This document shows positions 18,751 through 32,688 of a DNA stretch of 64,000 bases, one piece after another; position 1 is the first letter of the stretch; each line of letters starts with the position of its first letter. Source of the DNA: Enterobacter cancerogenus (lineage in GTDB: Bacteria > Pseudomonadota > Gammaproteobacteria > Enterobacterales > Enterobacteriaceae); assembly GCA_000773965.1 (NCBI GenBank), contig JRUP01000002.1, forward strand, positions 124,001-188,000, read 5' to 3'. The notes beneath the pieces were generated by a model that worked only from the letters and a program-made list of their open reading frames with translations, did not search any database and was not told the origin of the DNA. Position numbers and translations under genes: made by a program.

Positions 18751-21033
18751 ATGTCCGAACTTAACGAAAAAATGGCGTCAGCCTGGGAAGGATTTAGCGC
18801 CGGCGATTGGCAGAACAGTGTCAACGTGCGTGACTTTATCCAGAAAAACTACACCCCGTATGAAGGTGACGAATCTTTCCTCGCGGGCGCAACGCCAGCC
18901 ACCACTAAACTGTGGGACAGCGTGCTGGAAGGTATCAAGATTGAGAACCGCACCCATGCACCGGTTGATTTCGACACCGACCTGGCTTCTACCATCACCT
19001 CACACGATGCGGGTTACATCAATAAGTCGCTGGAGACCATTGTAGGTCTGCAGACTGAGGCTCCGCTGAAACGCGCCATCATTCCGTTTGGCGGCATCAA
19101 AATGGTTGAAGGTTCTTGTAAGGTTTATGGCCGTGAACTTGACCCTGCCCTGAAAAAAGTCTTCACCGACTATCGTAAAACCCATAACCAGGGCGTGTTC
19201 GATGTCTATACCCCTGATATTTTGCGCTGCCGTAAGTCTGGAGTCTTAACCGGTCTGCCAGATGCTTATGGTCGTGGTCGTATCATCGGTGACTACCGCC
19301 GCGTTGCGCTGTACGGCATCGATTTTCTGATGAAAGATAAAGTGGCGCAGTTCAATTCACTGCAAAGCGATATGGAAAATGGTGTCAATCTTGAAGCCAC
19401 CATCCGCCTGCGTGAAGAAATCTCTGAGCAACACCGTGCGCTTGGCCAGATCAAAGAAATGGCAGCCAAATATGGTTCTGACATTTCTCTGCCAGCCACC
19501 ACCGCGCAAGAAGCTGTGCAGTGGACCTACTACGGCTATCTGGCCGCTGTGAAATCCCAGAACGGCGCAGCGATGTCATTTGGTCGCGTATCCACCTTCC
19601 TTGATGTCTATCTCGACCGTGATATCAAAGCGGGCAAACTGACTGAAGAAGGTGCGCAAGAGTTAATCGACCACCTGGTGATGAAACTGCGTATGGTGCG
19701 TTTCCTGCGTACCCCAGAATATGACGAACTGTTCTCTGGTGACCCAATCTGGGCAACCGAGTCTCTGGCCGGCATGGGTGTCGATGGCCGTACTTTAGTC
19801 ACTAAAAGTACCTTCCGCTTCCTGAATACCTTGTACACCATGGGCCCGTCACCGGAACCCAACATGACCATTCTGTGGTCAGAAAAACTGCCGGTTAACT
19901 TTAAAAAGTATGCGGCCAAAGTTTCCATCGATACGTCTTCATTGCAGTATGAGAATGATGACCTGATGCGCCCTGACTTTGATAATGATGACTACGCGAT
20001 TGCCTGCTGTGTCAGCCCAATGATTGTCGGCAAACAGATGCAGTTCTTTGGCGCACGCGCCAACCTGGCGAAAACTCTGCTGTACGCAATCAACGGTGGC
20101 GTGGACGAAAAACTGAAAATGCAGGTTGGCCCGAAAGAAGCGCCAATCACTGATGAAATTCTGGATTTCGACACTGTGATGGCACGTCTGGATCACTTCA
20201 TGGATTGGCTGGCTAAACAGTATGTCACCTCATTGAATATCATCCATTACATGCATGATAAGTACAGCTATGAAGCTTCACTGATGGCGCTGCATGACCG
20301 TGACGTCTATCGCACCATGGCGTGTGGTATCGCAGGCTTGTCAGTGGCGGCGGATTCCCTGTCTGCCATTAAATATGCCAAAGTAAAAACCGTGCGTGAT
20401 GCGGATGGTCTGGCCGTAGATTTCGAGATTGAAGGCGAGTATCCGCAGTTTGGTAACAACGATTCACGTGTCGATGATATGGCGTGTGACCTGGTTGAAC
20501 GTTTCATGAAGAAAATTCAGAAACTGCAAACCTATCGTAATGCAGTACCTACCCAGTCGGTGCTGACCATCACCTCTAACGTGGTGTACGGTAAAAAAAC
20601 CGGTAACACCCCTGACGGTCGTCGTGCAGGTGCGCCATTCGGTCCAGGTGCTAACCCTATGCACGGTCGCGATCAGAAAGGTGCCGTTGCCTCACTGACA
20701 TCTGTTGCCAAACTGCCGTTTGCTTACGCGAAAGATGGTATTTCCTATACCTTCTCCATCGTGCCAAATGCACTGGGTAAAGATGACAACGTGCGTAAAA
20801 CCAACCTTGCGGGCCTGATGGATGGTTACTTCCACCATGAAGCCAATATCGAGGGCGGCCAGCACCTGAACGTCAACGTGATGAACCGTGAGATGCTGCT
20901 GGATGCGATGGAACACCCTGAGAAATATCCTCAGTTAACCATTCGCGTTTCCGGTTATGCTGTGCGCTTCAACTCGCTGACCAAAGAGCAGCAGCAGGAT
21001 GTGATTACCCGTACTTTCACTCAGTCCCTGTAA
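18751..21033 (+). CDS. pflB: Pyruvate formate-lyase
   Basis: Glycyl-radical enzyme that splits pyruvate plus CoA into acetyl-CoA and formate during fermentation. It has 760 residues, the same as E. coli. The active-site cysteine pair is visible in IACCVSPM near residue 419, and the radical glycine in RVSGYAVRF near residue 735, close to the C-terminus. AGGCAG precedes ATG 18751. It is second in focA-pflB; the activase pflA follows after a terminator hairpin, so it can be expressed at a lower level. Confidence 0.98.
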   Translation: MSELNEKMASAWEGFSAGDWQNSVNVRDFIQKNYTPYEGDESFLAGATPATTKLWDSVLEGIKIENRTHAPVDFDTDLASTITSHDAGYINKSLETIVGLQTEAPLKRAIIPFGGIKMVEGSCKVYGRELDPALKKVFTDYRKTHNQGVFDVYTPDILRCRKSGVLTGLPDAYGRGRIIGDYRRVALYGIDFLMKDKVAQFNSLQSDMENGVNLEATIRLREEISEQHRALGQIKEMAAKYGSDISLPATTAQEAVQWTYYGYLAAVKSQNGAAMSFGRVSTFLDVYLDRDIKAGKLTEEGAQELIDHLVMKLRMVRFLRTPEYDELFSGDPIWATESLAGMGVDGRTLVTKSTFRFLNTLYTMGPSPEPNMTILWSEKLPVNFKKYAAKVSIDTSSLQYENDDLMRPDFDNDDYAIACCVSPMIVGKQMQFFGARANLAKTLLYAINGGVDEKLKMQVGPKEAPITDEILDFDTVMARLDHFMDWLAKQYVTSLNIIHYMHDKYSYEASLMALHDRDVYRTMACGIAGLSVAADSLSAIKYAKVKTVRDADGLAVDFEIEGEYPQFGNNDSRVDDMACDLVERFMKKIQKLQTYRNAVPTQSVLTITSNVVYGKKTGNTPDGRRAGAPFGPGANPMHGRDQKGAVASLTSVAKLPFAYAKDGISYTFSIVPNALGKDDNVRKTNLAGLMDGYFHHEANIEGGQHLNVNVMNREMLLDAMEHPEKYPQLTIRVSGYAVRFNSLTKEQQQDVITRTFTQSL

Positions 21034-21047
21034 TCTTTCCTGAAATG

Positions 21048-21073
21048 TAAAGGCTCCTGCGGGAGCCTTTTCT
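21048..21073 (+). terminator. Terminator after pflB
   Basis: AAAGGCTCC pairs with GGAGCCTTT (21049-21057 with 21062-21070), followed by TCTCC. The stem is strong and the T tract short. It lies 15 bp past the pflB stop and would limit read-through into pflA. Confidence 0.8.
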
Positions 21074-21192
21074 CCACAAGTCTGTTTTGCCAGTTTGCTT
21101 TCGCTGGCAGCCTGGCAAAATCGACTTTAATCCAAGAGCACAACACAGATTGTGCCGCCTGTTGTTAAGGCTAACCCGGAGAATACATCGCA

Positions 21193-21933
21193 ATGTCAAC
21201 CATCGGTCGTATCCACTCATTCGAATCCTGCGGTACCGTTGACGGTCCCGGCATCCGTTTTATCACCTTCTTTCAGGGCTGCCTGATGCGCTGCCTCTAC
21301 TGCCATAATCGCGATACCTGGGACACGCATGGAGGTAAAGAAGTCACGGTGGATGACCTGATGAAAGATGCGTTGTCGTATCGCCACTTTATGAATGCCT
21401 CTGGCGGCGGTGTGACGGCATCGGGAGGGGAAGCGATCCTGCAGGCCGAGTTTGTGCGCGATTGGTTCCGTGCCTGTAAAGCGGAGGGCATTCATACCTG
21501 TCTGGATACCAACGGTTTTGTACGTCGTTACGATCCGGTGATCGACGAACTGCTGGATGCCACAGACCTGGTGATGCTCGACTTGAAACAAATTAATGAT
21601 GATGTGCACCAGATTCTGGTTGGCGTCTCCAATCATCGCACCCTCGATTTCGCACGCTATCTGCAGAAGAAAGGCAAACGTACCTGGATTCGCTTTGTCG
21701 TGGTGCCCGGCTTTTCCGATGATGATGATTCTGCCCATCGCCTCGGCGAATTTACGAAAGATATGGAGAACGTCGAGAAGATTGAGCTACTGCCCTACCA
21801 TGAACTGGGCAAGCACAAATGGATTGCCATGGGTGAAGAGTACAAACTGGATGGCGTTAAACCACCCAGCAAAGAGACCATGGAAAGGGTCAAAAATATC
21901 CTGGCGGGTTATGGTCACGAAGTGATGTACTGA
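21193..21933 (+). CDS. pflA: Pyruvate formate-lyase activating enzyme
   Basis: Radical-SAM enzyme that abstracts a hydrogen from the PflB glycine to create the active radical. It has 246 residues, as in E. coli. The CxxxCxxC cluster motif is at C30, C34 and C37 ([11 protein letters not shown]), and the SAM-binding GGxGE-type motif appears as [13 protein letters not shown] 21193 opens [20 protein letters not shown]. It is separated from pflB by 159 bp with a terminator, so a separate promoter is likely. Confidence 0.97.
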   Translation: MSTIGRIHSFESCGTVDGPGIRFITFFQGCLMRCLYCHNRDTWDTHGGKEVTVDDLMKDALSYRHFMNASGGGVTASGGEAILQAEFVRDWFRACKAEGIHTCLDTNGFVRRYDPVIDELLDATDLVMLDLKQINDDVHQILVGVSNHRTLDFARYLQKKGKRTWIRFVVVPGFSDDDDSAHRLGEFTKDMENVEKIELLPYHELGKHKWIAMGEEYKLDGVKPPSKETMERVKNILAGYGHEVMY

Positions 21934-21934
21934 C

Positions 21935-21962
21935 AAAAAAGGGAGCATGTCGCTCCCTTTAT
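21935..21962. terminator. Bidirectional terminator between pflA and ycaD
   Basis: AAAGGGAGC and GCTCCCTTT form a 9-bp stem around a 5-nt loop, flanked by an A run on the left and TTTATTATT on the right. It sits between the convergent pflA and ycaD stops and can serve both strands. Confidence 0.88.
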
Positions 21963-21980
21963 TATTCACGCAATCAGATA

Positions 21981-23132
21981 TTAAGCGTGTGCAATTGGCG
22001 TGGCGTGCTGATCGGCCTTACGCAGCAGCATCACCAGATACACTAACGCGACGGCCGCAATCATCACAAACAGCAAACGGTCAGAGTAATTCTGCATCAG
22101 CATTGATGTCATGCCCGGCCCGACCAGGCTGCCAATGGTGTAGCTGAACAGCAGCGCCTGATTCATCGCAACCAGTTCATGATGAGCAACGGTTTCACAA
22201 GCCCAGGACATCGCCACCGGATACAGCGTGAAGCCAGCCAGACCCAGCACAAACAGCGCAGGCGCCATGGCAGTATCGCCCAACATGGCAATCGCCCCTA
22301 AGATGACCACAAACACCTGAACACGCAACACCATCAGACGGCCAAAGCGGTCGGCAAGACGTCCCACTGGCCATTGACCGACGATGCCTGAACTCACCAG
22401 CAACGCCATCCAGTAACCGACGTTAGCATCACTCATTCCCCGATGGGACAGATATAGCGGCATCAGTCCATACAGTGAGCCCAATACAATACCGGAAATA
22501 ATGCAGCCGTTAATGCCCAGACGTGAGCTGCGACGGCGCAACATGGTCCAGATGCGACCGGTAGAAGCCTCTTCAGTCGCGGAGCTGGCATTAACACGCA
22601 GGAAGACCACCGGCAGCACGGCACAGACGATCAGCGCGGTAACCCATGGGATCACATGCAGGAGCTCAGTCGAAACGCGACTCACCAGCAACTGACCCGC
22701 TACCGTGCCGAGATAGTAGATGATCATATAGGCAGCCAACAGTTGACCGCGATTACGCACGGTACCGCTGCACAGCAACGCACTTTCCACCACCACCCAA
22801 ATCAGCGCACAGCCGACACCCGCGACAAAACGCAGTGCAGTCCAGCTGTAGAAGCCTTCTAACAACACCATTCCCATGGTTGCGACGGCAAACAGGGCGC
22901 TGGCCAGATAGAAACAGCGATTAAAGCCATAGCGGTTGATTAACCAGCCCGCCAGCAATGTCCCCAGCAGATTCCCGGTGTAATAGGCTGAGCTGGCCAT
23001 ACCCACCTGCCATGTCGGCAGTTGATCGTGAGTAAGCCAAAGCGGTACCAGCGTATTAAGCACAGCAATAGACACCGTCATGAGCATTAAGCCGCAGAGC
23101 AGCAACACGACGGGGCGTGACCAGGTAGACAT
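21981..23132 (-). CDS. ycaD: YcaD, major facilitator superfamily transporter
   Basis: Inner-membrane MFS protein with twelve predicted helices; substrate unknown. The MFS loop motif [17 protein letters not shown] is visible in the middle. I place the start at 23132 (383 residues), since [17 protein letters not shown] aligns with the E. coli N-terminus. The frame is open to 23180, but the extra 16 residues ([16 protein letters not shown]) are not conserved. Neither start has a clear Shine-Dalgarno, so the choice rests on family length. Convergent with pflA. Confidence 0.88.
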   Translation of the reverse strand: MSTWSRPVVLLLCGLMLMTVSIAVLNTLVPLWLTHDQLPTWQVGMASSAYYTGNLLGTLLAGWLINRYGFNRCFYLASALFAVATMGMVLLEGFYSWTALRFVAGVGCALIWVVVESALLCSGTVRNRGQLLAAYMIIYYLGTVAGQLLVSRVSTELLHVIPWVTALIVCAVLPVVFLRVNASSATEEASTGRIWTMLRRRSSRLGINGCIISGIVLGSLYGLMPLYLSHRGMSDANVGYWMALLVSSGIVGQWPVGRLADRFGRLMVLRVQVFVVILGAIAMLGDTAMAPALFVLGLAGFTLYPVAMSWACETVAHHELVAMNQALLFSYTIGSLVGPGMTSMLMQNYSDRLLFVMIAAVALVYLVMLLRKADQHATPIAHA

Positions 23133-23444
23133 AGGGATTAAAAACCAACGAAATGGAGATAATTGCGCGCAGTTTGCCATTCGCTATTTTAAAGTCAACG
23201 GGCAAAAAATCACCACAGCACAATTTGCTGCTGAACAATTTATTATTTTTATCTTCAGCAGCTTAGAGGAGATATATCATCATCACAACTCATCGCTATC
23301 TGCATGAATTTATGGATTTTAGTGTTTTGAGGGACTCTGCTGACGATAACGTTTATTTCTGATTAATTCTTACTAAAAAATAATCGCTCGCTCCTGAAAA
23401 TAAAAAACCCGGCATTGCCGGGTTTTATTGTCGGAAACCAGCGA
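23133..23444. other. ycaD-serS intergenic region
   Basis: A 312-bp AT-rich stretch that carries the ycaD promoter and, at its right end, the serS terminator. E. coli has dmsABC, ycaC and other genes between these two; no remnant of them is visible. A GAGGAGATAT near 23265 looks like a ribosome site but no ORF follows it. Confidence 0.6.
23402..23428 (-). terminator. Rho-independent terminator of serS
   Basis: CCCGGC pairs with GCCGGG around ATT (23408-23413 with 23417-23422), and on the minus strand a TTTTTTAT tract follows. It lies 16 bp past the serS stop. Confidence 0.88.
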
Positions 23445-24752
<1,308 letters not shown>

Positions 24753-24833
24753 TTAAGGTTGGTTGAACGAATGAAGGGATGCATCCCACTGGAATGCATT
24801 GAAATACTTGCTCACCTTACCGTAAGGCGTTTA

Positions 24834-26180
24834 TCAGCGGTAGCGTTTTATCGGGCTATTTTGATCCTGTTCAGCCAACCAGGCGAGTTTTTCGCCGATT
24901 TTCCCTTCAAGCCCCCGATTGGTGGGTTGATAGTAGCGCGTTTGCGCCATTTCAGGCGGGAAGAACACCTCTCCGGCAGCGTAGGCATTGGGTTCGTCAT
25001 GTGCATAACGATATTCTTTGCCCAGCCCCATCTCTTTCATTAATTTGGTGGGCGCATTGCGCAGGTGCTCTGGCACATCATAATCCGGGAATTCTCGTGC
25101 GTCGCGCATGGCCGCCTTGAACGCCGTGTAAACCGCATTACTTTTGGGCGCGCAGGCCAGATAGACGATCGCCTGTGCGATGGCGCGCTCACCTTCTGCA
25201 GGCCCGACGCGAGTGAAACAATCCCACGCTGAGATAGCGACCTGCATGCCGCGCGGATCGGCATTGCCCACATCTTCAGAAGCGATCGCCAGTAAACGGC
25301 GTGCAACATATAACGGGTCGCCGCCGGCGGTAATAATGCGGGCATACCAATAGAGGGCGGCATCCGGTGCTGAACCGCGCACAGATTTATGCAGCGCCGA
25401 AATCAGATCATAGAAACGGTCGCCTTTGTTATCAAAGCGCGCCGCTCTTTCGCCGGATACTTCATTTAACAGCTGAGGCGTCAGTTCACGCTGACCTTGC
25501 GCGTTGCTCTCTGCCATATCCGCCATCATTTCCAGCGTATTCAGCGCACGACGTGCATCGCCGTTCACCAGCTCAGCAATCATGCGTCGGGTGTTTTCTG
25601 GCAGCAAAATGTCGCTGTTACCGTACCCCCGCGCACTATCTTCCATCGCCTGAGTGAGTACCTGTTCGATATCTTCCGTGGTGAGCGATTTTAGCAAATA
25701 GACGCGAGCACGCGATAGCAGTGCCGAGTTGAGTTCAAATGAGGGGTTTTCGGTGGTCGCACCGATAAAGGTGATGGTGCCATCTTCGATATGGGGCAGA
25801 AAGGCATCCTGCTGGCTTTTATTAAAGCGGTGCACCTCGTCCACAAACAGAATGGTACGACGGCCCAGTTGACGATTCTGCCGCGCGCGCTCGATGGCTT
25901 CGCGGATCTCTTTCACACCTGACGTCACGGCAGAAATGCGCTCAACATCTGCTTTGCCATAGTGGGCAATGATCTCTGCCAGCGTTGTTTTGCCTGTTCC
26001 TGGCGGCCCCCACAAAATCATTGAGTGCAGATGTCCGGCCTCAATCGCACGAGGCAGCGGTTTTCCCGCTGCCAATAAGTGCTGTTGTCCGATGTACTGC
26101 TGCAATGTGGCTGGCCGCATACGCGCGGCCAGAGGTTGGAACTCATTTGAAGAGGCGAAATCCAGGGACAGGTTACTCAC
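24834..26180 (-). CDS. rarA: Replication-associated recombination protein RarA (MgsA)
   Basis: AAA+ ATPase of the clamp-loader family that acts at stalled replication forks with SSB and RecA. It has 448 residues (E. coli 447). Walker A GPPGTGKT is at residues 58-65, Walker B is [10 protein letters not shown], and sensor 1 sits in [20 protein letters not shown]. The C-terminal tetramerisation part is complete (KYRYxH-like segment [13 protein letters not shown]). It lies 7 bp downstream of lolA, so the two are almost certainly cotranscribed. Confidence 0.95.
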   Translation of the reverse strand: MSNLSLDFASSNEFQPLAARMRPATLQQYIGQQHLLAAGKPLPRAIEAGHLHSMILWGPPGTGKTTLAEIIAHYGKADVERISAVTSGVKEIREAIERARQNRQLGRRTILFVDEVHRFNKSQQDAFLPHIEDGTITFIGATTENPSFELNSALLSRARVYLLKSLTTEDIEQVLTQAMEDSARGYGNSDILLPENTRRMIAELVNGDARRALNTLEMMADMAESNAQGQRELTPQLLNEVSGERAARFDNKGDRFYDLISALHKSVRGSAPDAALYWYARIITAGGDPLYVARRLLAIASEDVGNADPRGMQVAISAWDCFTRVGPAEGERAIAQAIVYLACAPKSNAVYTAFKAAMRDAREFPDYDVPEHLRNAPTKLMKEMGLGKEYRYAHDEPNAYAAGEVFFPPEMAQTRYYQPTNRGLEGKIGEKLAWLAEQDQNSPIKRYR

Positions 26181-26187
26181 CGCGACC

Positions 26188-26799
26188 TCACTGACGTTGA
26201 TCGTCCACCGTTACCCCTTTTGGCGGTGTAAAGGTGAACTTATCTGGGCTAATCGCACCGTTTTTCTGGCTCTTCAGCTGATAATCACTGTGCTGACCAT
26301 CTTGCTCAATCGCACTGAATTTATTGATGGTGCCGGATGCAGAGACGTTGATGGTGAATTGCTTCAGGTTTCCATCGCTGCTTTTTGGCGTCAGTTCGAA
26401 ATTATCACCCTGCTGCTTGATGTTGTACTGCTGCCAGTCGCTTGGCTGATTTCGGGCAATCAGCATAAACGGCGTATTGCTGGTGGCGTTCTGCAGCAGG
26501 CTAACGCTGGCTTGCTCGACAAACGGATTATAGAACCACAGGTTTTTACCGTCGGAGATAATCACGCTTTCGTCTGGCGCGGTCATATGCCAGTTGAATA
26601 AGCTTGGGCGTTTAACCCACAGCTCACCTTCACCATCCTGTACATTTGCACCGCTGCCATCGGTGACTTTCTGGCTAAAGCTGGCATGGAAGCTGTTCAC
26701 TTTGTTCAGACGCTGCTGCAAATCGCTCGACGCATCCGCCAATACCGACGAAGAAACAAAACCGGCCAGCAGGCCGCAGGCAATAACGCGTAATTTCAT
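26188..26799 (-). CDS. lolA: Outer-membrane lipoprotein carrier protein LolA
   Basis: Periplasmic chaperone that accepts lipoproteins from LolCDE and hands them to LolB at the outer membrane. I place the start at 26799 (203 residues, the E. coli length): [21 protein letters not shown] is a signal peptide of 21 residues, and AAGGA lies 10 bp upstream. The frame is open 7 codons further to 26820 but adds MNKESNQ ahead of the signal. [14 protein letters not shown] and NPFVEQ are conserved family segments. Confidence 0.94.
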   Translation of the reverse strand: MKLRVIACGLLAGFVSSSVLADASSDLQQRLNKVNSFHASFSQKVTDGSGANVQDGEGELWVKRPSLFNWHMTAPDESVIISDGKNLWFYNPFVEQASVSLLQNATSNTPFMLIARNQPSDWQQYNIKQQGDNFELTPKSSDGNLKQFTINVSASGTINKFSAIEQDGQHSDYQLKSQKNGAISPDKFTFTPPKGVTVDDQRQ

Positions 26800-26924
26800 C
26801 TGATTCGATTCCTTATTCATGGTTTCCCGACACTTACTGCATTAAACGTAGTTGCCGCTCTGTCTGTTCGACAGAAGAAAAAGCCGAAAGCTCCCAACGA
26901 TATGGGGATCGTTCTGCAGATAAA

Positions 26925-26950
26925 CAACGGGCCAGTGTTAACTGGCCCAG
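26925..26950 (-). terminator. Probable terminator of ftsK
   Basis: GGGCCAGT and ACTGGCCC form a perfect 8-bp stem with a 4-nt loop (26929-26948), 26 bp past the ftsK stop. The following minus-strand sequence is GTTGTTTATC, a weak T tract, so some read-through to lolA is possible. Confidence 0.6.
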
Positions 26951-26974
26951 AAGTAAGTCATGGCGTGCGCTAGA

Positions 26975-29900
26975 TTACATCTCGTGCGGCGGCGGTGACA
27001 GCACTTCGCGGTTACCATTATGGCCCGGTTCAGAAACAATACCCTGCGCTTCCATCTGTTCAATGATGCGCGCTGCACGGTTGTAACCAATACGGAACTG
27101 ACGCTGCACGCCGGAGATGGAGGCGCGACGTTTCTCGACCACAAATGAGACCGCCTGATCAAACAGCGGATCAAGCTCTTCGTCTCCGTCGAGACCACCC
27201 GCGGCGCTCTCGCTCTCCTCACCGGCAGTTATGCTGTCGATGTACTGCGGACGCCCACGCGCTTTCCAGTCCTGTACTACCGCATGTACTTCCTGATCGC
27301 GCACGAAGGCACCGTGAACACGCACCGGCATTGAGGAGTTAGGCGGCATATAAAGCATGTCACCCATCCCCAGCAGTGATTCCGCGCCGCCTTGATCAAG
27401 AATGGTACGTGAGTCAATTTTACTGGACACCGTAAAGGCGATACGGGTTGGGATGTTGGCTTTGATTAAGCCGGTAATCACATCCACCGACGGACGTTGG
27501 GTTGCCAGCACCAGGTGAATACCCGCCGCACGCGCTTTCTGTGCCAGGCGAGCAATCAACTCTTCAACCTTCTTACCCACCGCCATCATCAGATCGGCGA
27601 ATTCATCGACCAGCACCACGATATACGGCAGTTTTTCCAGCACAGGCGGCGTGGTATCCATACTGTCACCCGGCTTCCAGAACGGGTCTGGAATTGGGCG
27701 ACCCATGGCAGCAGCCTGCTCAATTTTCTCGTTGTAACCGGCAAGATTACGCACGCCCAGCGCAGACATCAGTTTATAGCGGCGTTCCATCTCACCCACA
27801 CTCCAGCGCAGCGCGTTCGCTGCATCTTTCATGTCGGTGACCACCTCAGTTAGCAAATGCGGAATGCCTTCGTAGACGGAGAGCTCCAGCATTTTCGGGT
27901 CGATCATGATAAAGCGCACTTCTTCTGGTGTGGCTTTATACAGCATGCTGATGATCATGGTGTTCACACCAACCGACTTACCGGAACCGGTCGTACCGGC
28001 AACCAGCAGGTGCGGCATCTTCGCCAGATCGGCCACCACCGGCTGGCCCGAAATGTCTTTACCCAGCACCACTGACAGCGGTGACGGGTTATCACGGAAC
28101 TTGTCGCAATCCAGCACTTCACGCAGATACACGGTTTGGCGATGTTTGTTCGGTAATTCCAGGCCGACGTAAGGTTTGCCTGGAATCACTTCCACCACAC
28201 GCACCGCGACGGCAGAGAGCGAACGGGCCAAATCGCGCGACAGGTTAGAGATACGTGCGGCTTTCACGCCAGGAGCGAGATCCAGCTCAAAGCGGGTGAT
28301 CACCGGGCCAGGCGAGATGCCCACCACCTCAGCTTTCACACGATAATCGGCCAGACGCGCTTCAACCAGACGTGCTGTCTGCTCCAGCGCGAACATATCC
28401 ACCGGTTCCTCTTCCGAAGGCGGAGAGGTCAGCAAATCAAGCGTCGGCAGCGGCGTAGAAGGCTTTTCCAGCGGACGTTCATGACGAACCAGGAACGGAT
28501 GGAACAGGCTATCTTGCGCAGGTGCGACCGGTTGAGGCGCTTCTGCTGGCGCAGCATAGCTTTCGGTCTCGGGTGATGACCATGGGCTATTGTGCTCACT
28601 CAGCGATGGCATGGCTTCCGGCTGCGGTGCTGCAGGTTGTTGCCACTGCGCAGGTGCTTCAGATTGCGGTGCGGCAGGCTGCTGCCACTGCGCAGGCGCT
28701 TCAGGTTGCGGTGCGACAGGCTGCTGCCATTGCGCAGGCGCTTCCGGCTCAGGAGTTGCAGCGATGGTAAACAATGGCTCGCTTGGGCCGTCATCGACCA
28801 AATCTTTCATTGGCGAAAAATCAAAGGCTGATGAAGTATCAAGGTTAAATACTGGGCCTTCATTGGTTTCAGATTGCTGATAGCGTTGTTGCTGCTGAGC
28901 GGCAAACTGATTAGCCAACTGCGCCTGATGTAAAGCCTCTTCATCTTCTTCGACTTGATGCTGTCCGGTCTCTGCATAACGCTGCTGTTGCTGAGACGCA
29001 AACGCTTCACGCAGTTGGGCTTCCTGCAACGCGGCATCCTCTTCATGATCCTGTAACGGTTCATGATAGGTCGCGGTCATTTCAGGCAGTTGCTGTTCGG
29101 CTTCTTCGCGCGCTTTATCTTCAGCCATACGCTGTGACGGCAACTTAATGCCGTAAGAAGCCAGTTCACGACGTGTTGGCAGTTTAACTTTGTTCGGACG
29201 CGGCAATTCAGGGCCAATACCCTGTTTCACCTGCGGGTTGTAATCGCGCTCCGGCACCACATCGAAAGCGGGTGTATACGCAGAAGCCGTTTTCGCAGCA
29301 GCTGCCCCCACTGCTGCGGCTGCCGCAGTGTTTAGAGAAGCAGATGATTGAGCGGCATCCTGCCAGTTCCCCATGCGTGGCCCTTCATCGTCATCAACGG
29401 GTGAAAACGCTGAAGGTGCAGGTTCGCCCGGAACTTCAAAGCGATACAGCGGCGGTGCGGGTTGAATAACCGGTTCAGGCGCAGGCGGTACCGCAACAGG
29501 TGCTACAGCTGCTGGCACCTCAGGGGTATGAACAACAGGTGCCGCTTCGGCTGGTGCATTGAACACGGGGGAAGGCACAACTGGCGCCTGGTGTGCTGCT
29601 TCGGCGGTCACAGCAATGGCTGCAGCTGTCGCGGCACTGGCTTTGGCTAGCAGAGGATCATCCGGCAGCTGTTCGGCGATAGGCTCAGCTACCTTACGCG
29701 GCTTAGCCAGTAGAACGTCATCATCGTCATCATGCGATTGCGCAGCACGCAGTTGAGGCGCAGCATGTTTGGCATGCTCTTCCTCTTCTTCGTACTCATC
29801 TTCTTCCTGCCAGGGTTCGTCATGACGAGAGCGGTTGCTGGCGAAGGTCAGCACGCCCATCACCACGCTACCGATTTTTTCGGCAATGGTTAGCCACGAC

Positions 29901-30442
29901 CAGCCGGTATACAAGGTAATGCCTGCCGCCCAGACACAGATCAGTGTCAACGTACCGCCCGCAGAACTGAACCAGGGAGCCATGGCATTGCTGACGAGGC
30001 TGCCAATCACACCGCCTGAAGCAAAGTACCAGATGTCATCGACGTTCAGCGCGGCCAAACCGCAAGTCGTCACCACCAGCGCCAGTACGCCAATCAGGCG
30101 TAAGCCCACCGCAAAGTAATCGATGTAATCCTGGCGATCGCGCTGACGGAACGTAATCCAGCACAAGCCAATGATGACCGGAGGAATGGCATACGCCATC
30201 ACGCCGAAAATGAATAAAAGCGTATCCGCCAGCCATGCGCCGACACTACCGCCCAAATTATGGATCGGTTCATGCCAGGCGGTCTGCGACCAGCTTGGAT
30301 CGGAAGGATTGAAGCTAACCAGCGACACCATCAAATAGATGGCGAACAGGGCCACAAGGATGAGCAACGCTTCCAGCAGCCTGCGTCCACTGCTCAGCGG
30401 TTGTAACGAAACGTCTTTATCTTCTGTATATTCCTGGCTCAA
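26975..30442 (-). CDS. ftsK: DNA translocase FtsK
   Basis: Septal DNA pump that aligns dif sites and activates XerCD while stabilising the divisome. It has 1155 residues, shorter than the 1329 of E. coli because the low-complexity linker is shorter. The N-terminal membrane segments lie at about residues 25-180. A long acidic, Q/A/P-rich linker follows to about 680. The motor has Walker [14 protein letters not shown] and Walker [14 protein letters not shown]. The C-terminal gamma domain ([21 protein letters not shown]) reads KOPS motifs. The linker holds three 14-residue [13 protein letters not shown] repeats. It lies downstream of lrp. Confidence 0.96.
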   Translation of the reverse strand: MSQEYTEDKDVSLQPLSSGRRLLEALLILVALFAIYLMVSLVSFNPSDPSWSQTAWHEPIHNLGGSVGAWLADTLLFIFGVMAYAIPPVIIGLCWITFRQRDRQDYIDYFAVGLRLIGVLALVVTTCGLAALNVDDIWYFASGGVIGSLVSNAMAPWFSSAGGTLTLICVWAAGITLYTGWSWLTIAEKIGSVVMGVLTFASNRSRHDEPWQEEDEYEEEEEHAKHAAPQLRAAQSHDDDDDVLLAKPRKVAEPIAEQLPDDPLLAKASAATAAAIAVTAEAAHQAPVVPSPVFNAPAEAAPVVHTPEVPAAVAPVAVPPAPEPVIQPAPPLYRFEVPGEPAPSAFSPVDDDEGPRMGNWQDAAQSSASLNTAAAAAVGAAAAKTASAYTPAFDVVPERDYNPQVKQGIGPELPRPNKVKLPTRRELASYGIKLPSQRMAEDKAREEAEQQLPEMTATYHEPLQDHEEDAALQEAQLREAFASQQQQRYAETGQHQVEEDEEALHQAQLANQFAAQQQQRYQQSETNEGPVFNLDTSSAFDFSPMKDLVDDGPSEPLFTIAATPEPEAPAQWQQPVAPQPEAPAQWQQPAAPQSEAPAQWQQPAAPQPEAMPSLSEHNSPWSSPETESYAAPAEAPQPVAPAQDSLFHPFLVRHERPLEKPSTPLPTLDLLTSPPSEEEPVDMFALEQTARLVEARLADYRVKAEVVGISPGPVITRFELDLAPGVKAARISNLSRDLARSLSAVAVRVVEVIPGKPYVGLELPNKHRQTVYLREVLDCDKFRDNPSPLSVVLGKDISGQPVVADLAKMPHLLVAGTTGSGKSVGVNTMIISMLYKATPEEVRFIMIDPKMLELSVYEGIPHLLTEVVTDMKDAANALRWSVGEMERRYKLMSALGVRNLAGYNEKIEQAAAMGRPIPDPFWKPGDSMDTTPPVLEKLPYIVVLVDEFADLMMAVGKKVEELIARLAQKARAAGIHLVLATQRPSVDVITGLIKANIPTRIAFTVSSKIDSRTILDQGGAESLLGMGDMLYMPPNSSMPVRVHGAFVRDQEVHAVVQDWKARGRPQYIDSITAGEESESAAGGLDGDEELDPLFDQAVSFVVEKRRASISGVQRQFRIGYNRAARIIEQMEAQGIVSEPGHNGNREVLSPPPHEM
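28620..28745 (-). repeat. Three tandem 42-bp repeats in the ftsK linker
   Basis: Three adjacent 42-bp units (28620-28661, 28662-28703, 28704-28745) encode 14-residue repeats of the form [14 protein letters not shown]. They are in frame and differ at only a few bases each. Such linker repeats are expected to vary in copy number between strains. Confidence 0.9.
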
Positions 30443-30478
30443 GAGAACTCTCCAGGTGCCTGTAAATTAAGAAGGCAA

Positions 30479-30502
30479 CAGCGCCGGGCAAGCCCGACGC
30501 TG
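30479..30502 (-). terminator. Stem-loop between lrp and ftsK
   Basis: An 11-bp stem with one G-U pair, CAGCGTCGGGC with GCCCGGCGCTG on the minus strand, and a 2-nt loop lies 60 bp past the lrp stop. It is followed by TTGCCTTCTT. It probably ends the lrp transcript, although the T tract is poor. Confidence 0.6.
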
Positions 30503-30561
30503 GTCCTGTATGAATTCACAGGAGTGTACCGAATTCCTGCAAGTTTTGCACCTGCCCTGCA

Positions 30562-31056
30562 TTACCGGGTTTTGATCACCAGACGATTGCTCTGTTTGAC
30601 CTCTTCCATCACCACGTAAGTACGGGTGTCGTTAACGCCCGGCAGGCGCAGCAAGGTTTCACCCAAAAGCTTACGGTAGGCGGACATGTCCGGTACACGG
30701 GTTTTCAACAGGTAGTCAAAGTCACCGGAAACGAGGTGACACTCTTGAGTTTCCTCAAGTTTTTGTACAGCGGCGTTAAATTGTTCAAACACATCTGGCG
30801 CACCACGATTCAGAGTAATCTCAACGAATACCAGCAGTGAAGCATCCAGATAATGTGGGTTCAATTGTGCGGTGTAACCCAAAATGAAGCCCTGACGTTC
30901 CAGGCGACGCACACGCTCAAGACACGGCGTAGGTGATAAGCCAACACGTTTTGAAAGCTCAACATTGGAAATACGACCGTCTTTCTGCAATTCATTCAGA
31001 ATGTTTCTGTCGATACGATCCAGGTCTTTACCGGGGCGTTTCTTATTGTCTACCAT
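30562..31056 (-). CDS. lrp: Leucine-responsive regulatory protein Lrp
   Basis: Global Lrp/AsnC-family regulator controlling amino-acid metabolism, pili and transport in response to leucine. The start at 31056 (MVDNKKRPGKDLDRIDRNIL) gives 164 residues, the exact E. coli length, with AGAGAG upstream. The frame is open to 31197, but those residues are not conserved and are better read as leader. An N-terminal helix-turn-helix (NVELSKRVGLSPTPCLERV) is followed by the RAM ligand-binding domain. It is divergent from trxB across 520 bp. Confidence 0.97.
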   Translation of the reverse strand: MVDNKKRPGKDLDRIDRNILNELQKDGRISNVELSKRVGLSPTPCLERVRRLERQGFILGYTAQLNPHYLDASLLVFVEITLNRGAPDVFEQFNAAVQKLEETQECHLVSGDFDYLLKTRVPDMSAYRKLLGETLLRLPGVNDTRTYVVMEEVKQSNRLVIKTR

Positions 31057-32542
<1,486 letters not shown>

Positions 32543-32570
32543 CTTGTTAATAAGCTGATCATAATTGCTA

Positions 32571-32601
32571 AGAGGCGACCTGTTTTGGTCGCCTTTTTTA
32601 T
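32571..32601 (+). terminator. Rho-independent terminator of trxB
   Basis: AGGCGACC pairs with GGTCGCCT (32573-32580 with 32587-32594) around TGTTTT, followed by TTTTTTATT. It lies 30 bp past the trxB stop. Confidence 0.92.
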
Positions 32602-32688
32602 TGCCTGCATGCTAAAGTTCATGCGCTTAATATTTCCGGACACTTTATCCGGTTTTGCCTCTCTCCATCAGTGATCAAACGGCTTCGC

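Noticed and set aside
23080..23307. 75-codon open frame overlapping the ycaD start
   Set aside because: Mostly antisense to the start of ycaD, with no conserved sequence.
28620..28745. CRISPR-like regular repeats
   Set aside because: The 42-bp units are directly adjacent with no spacers and are in frame within ftsK, so they are coding repeats.
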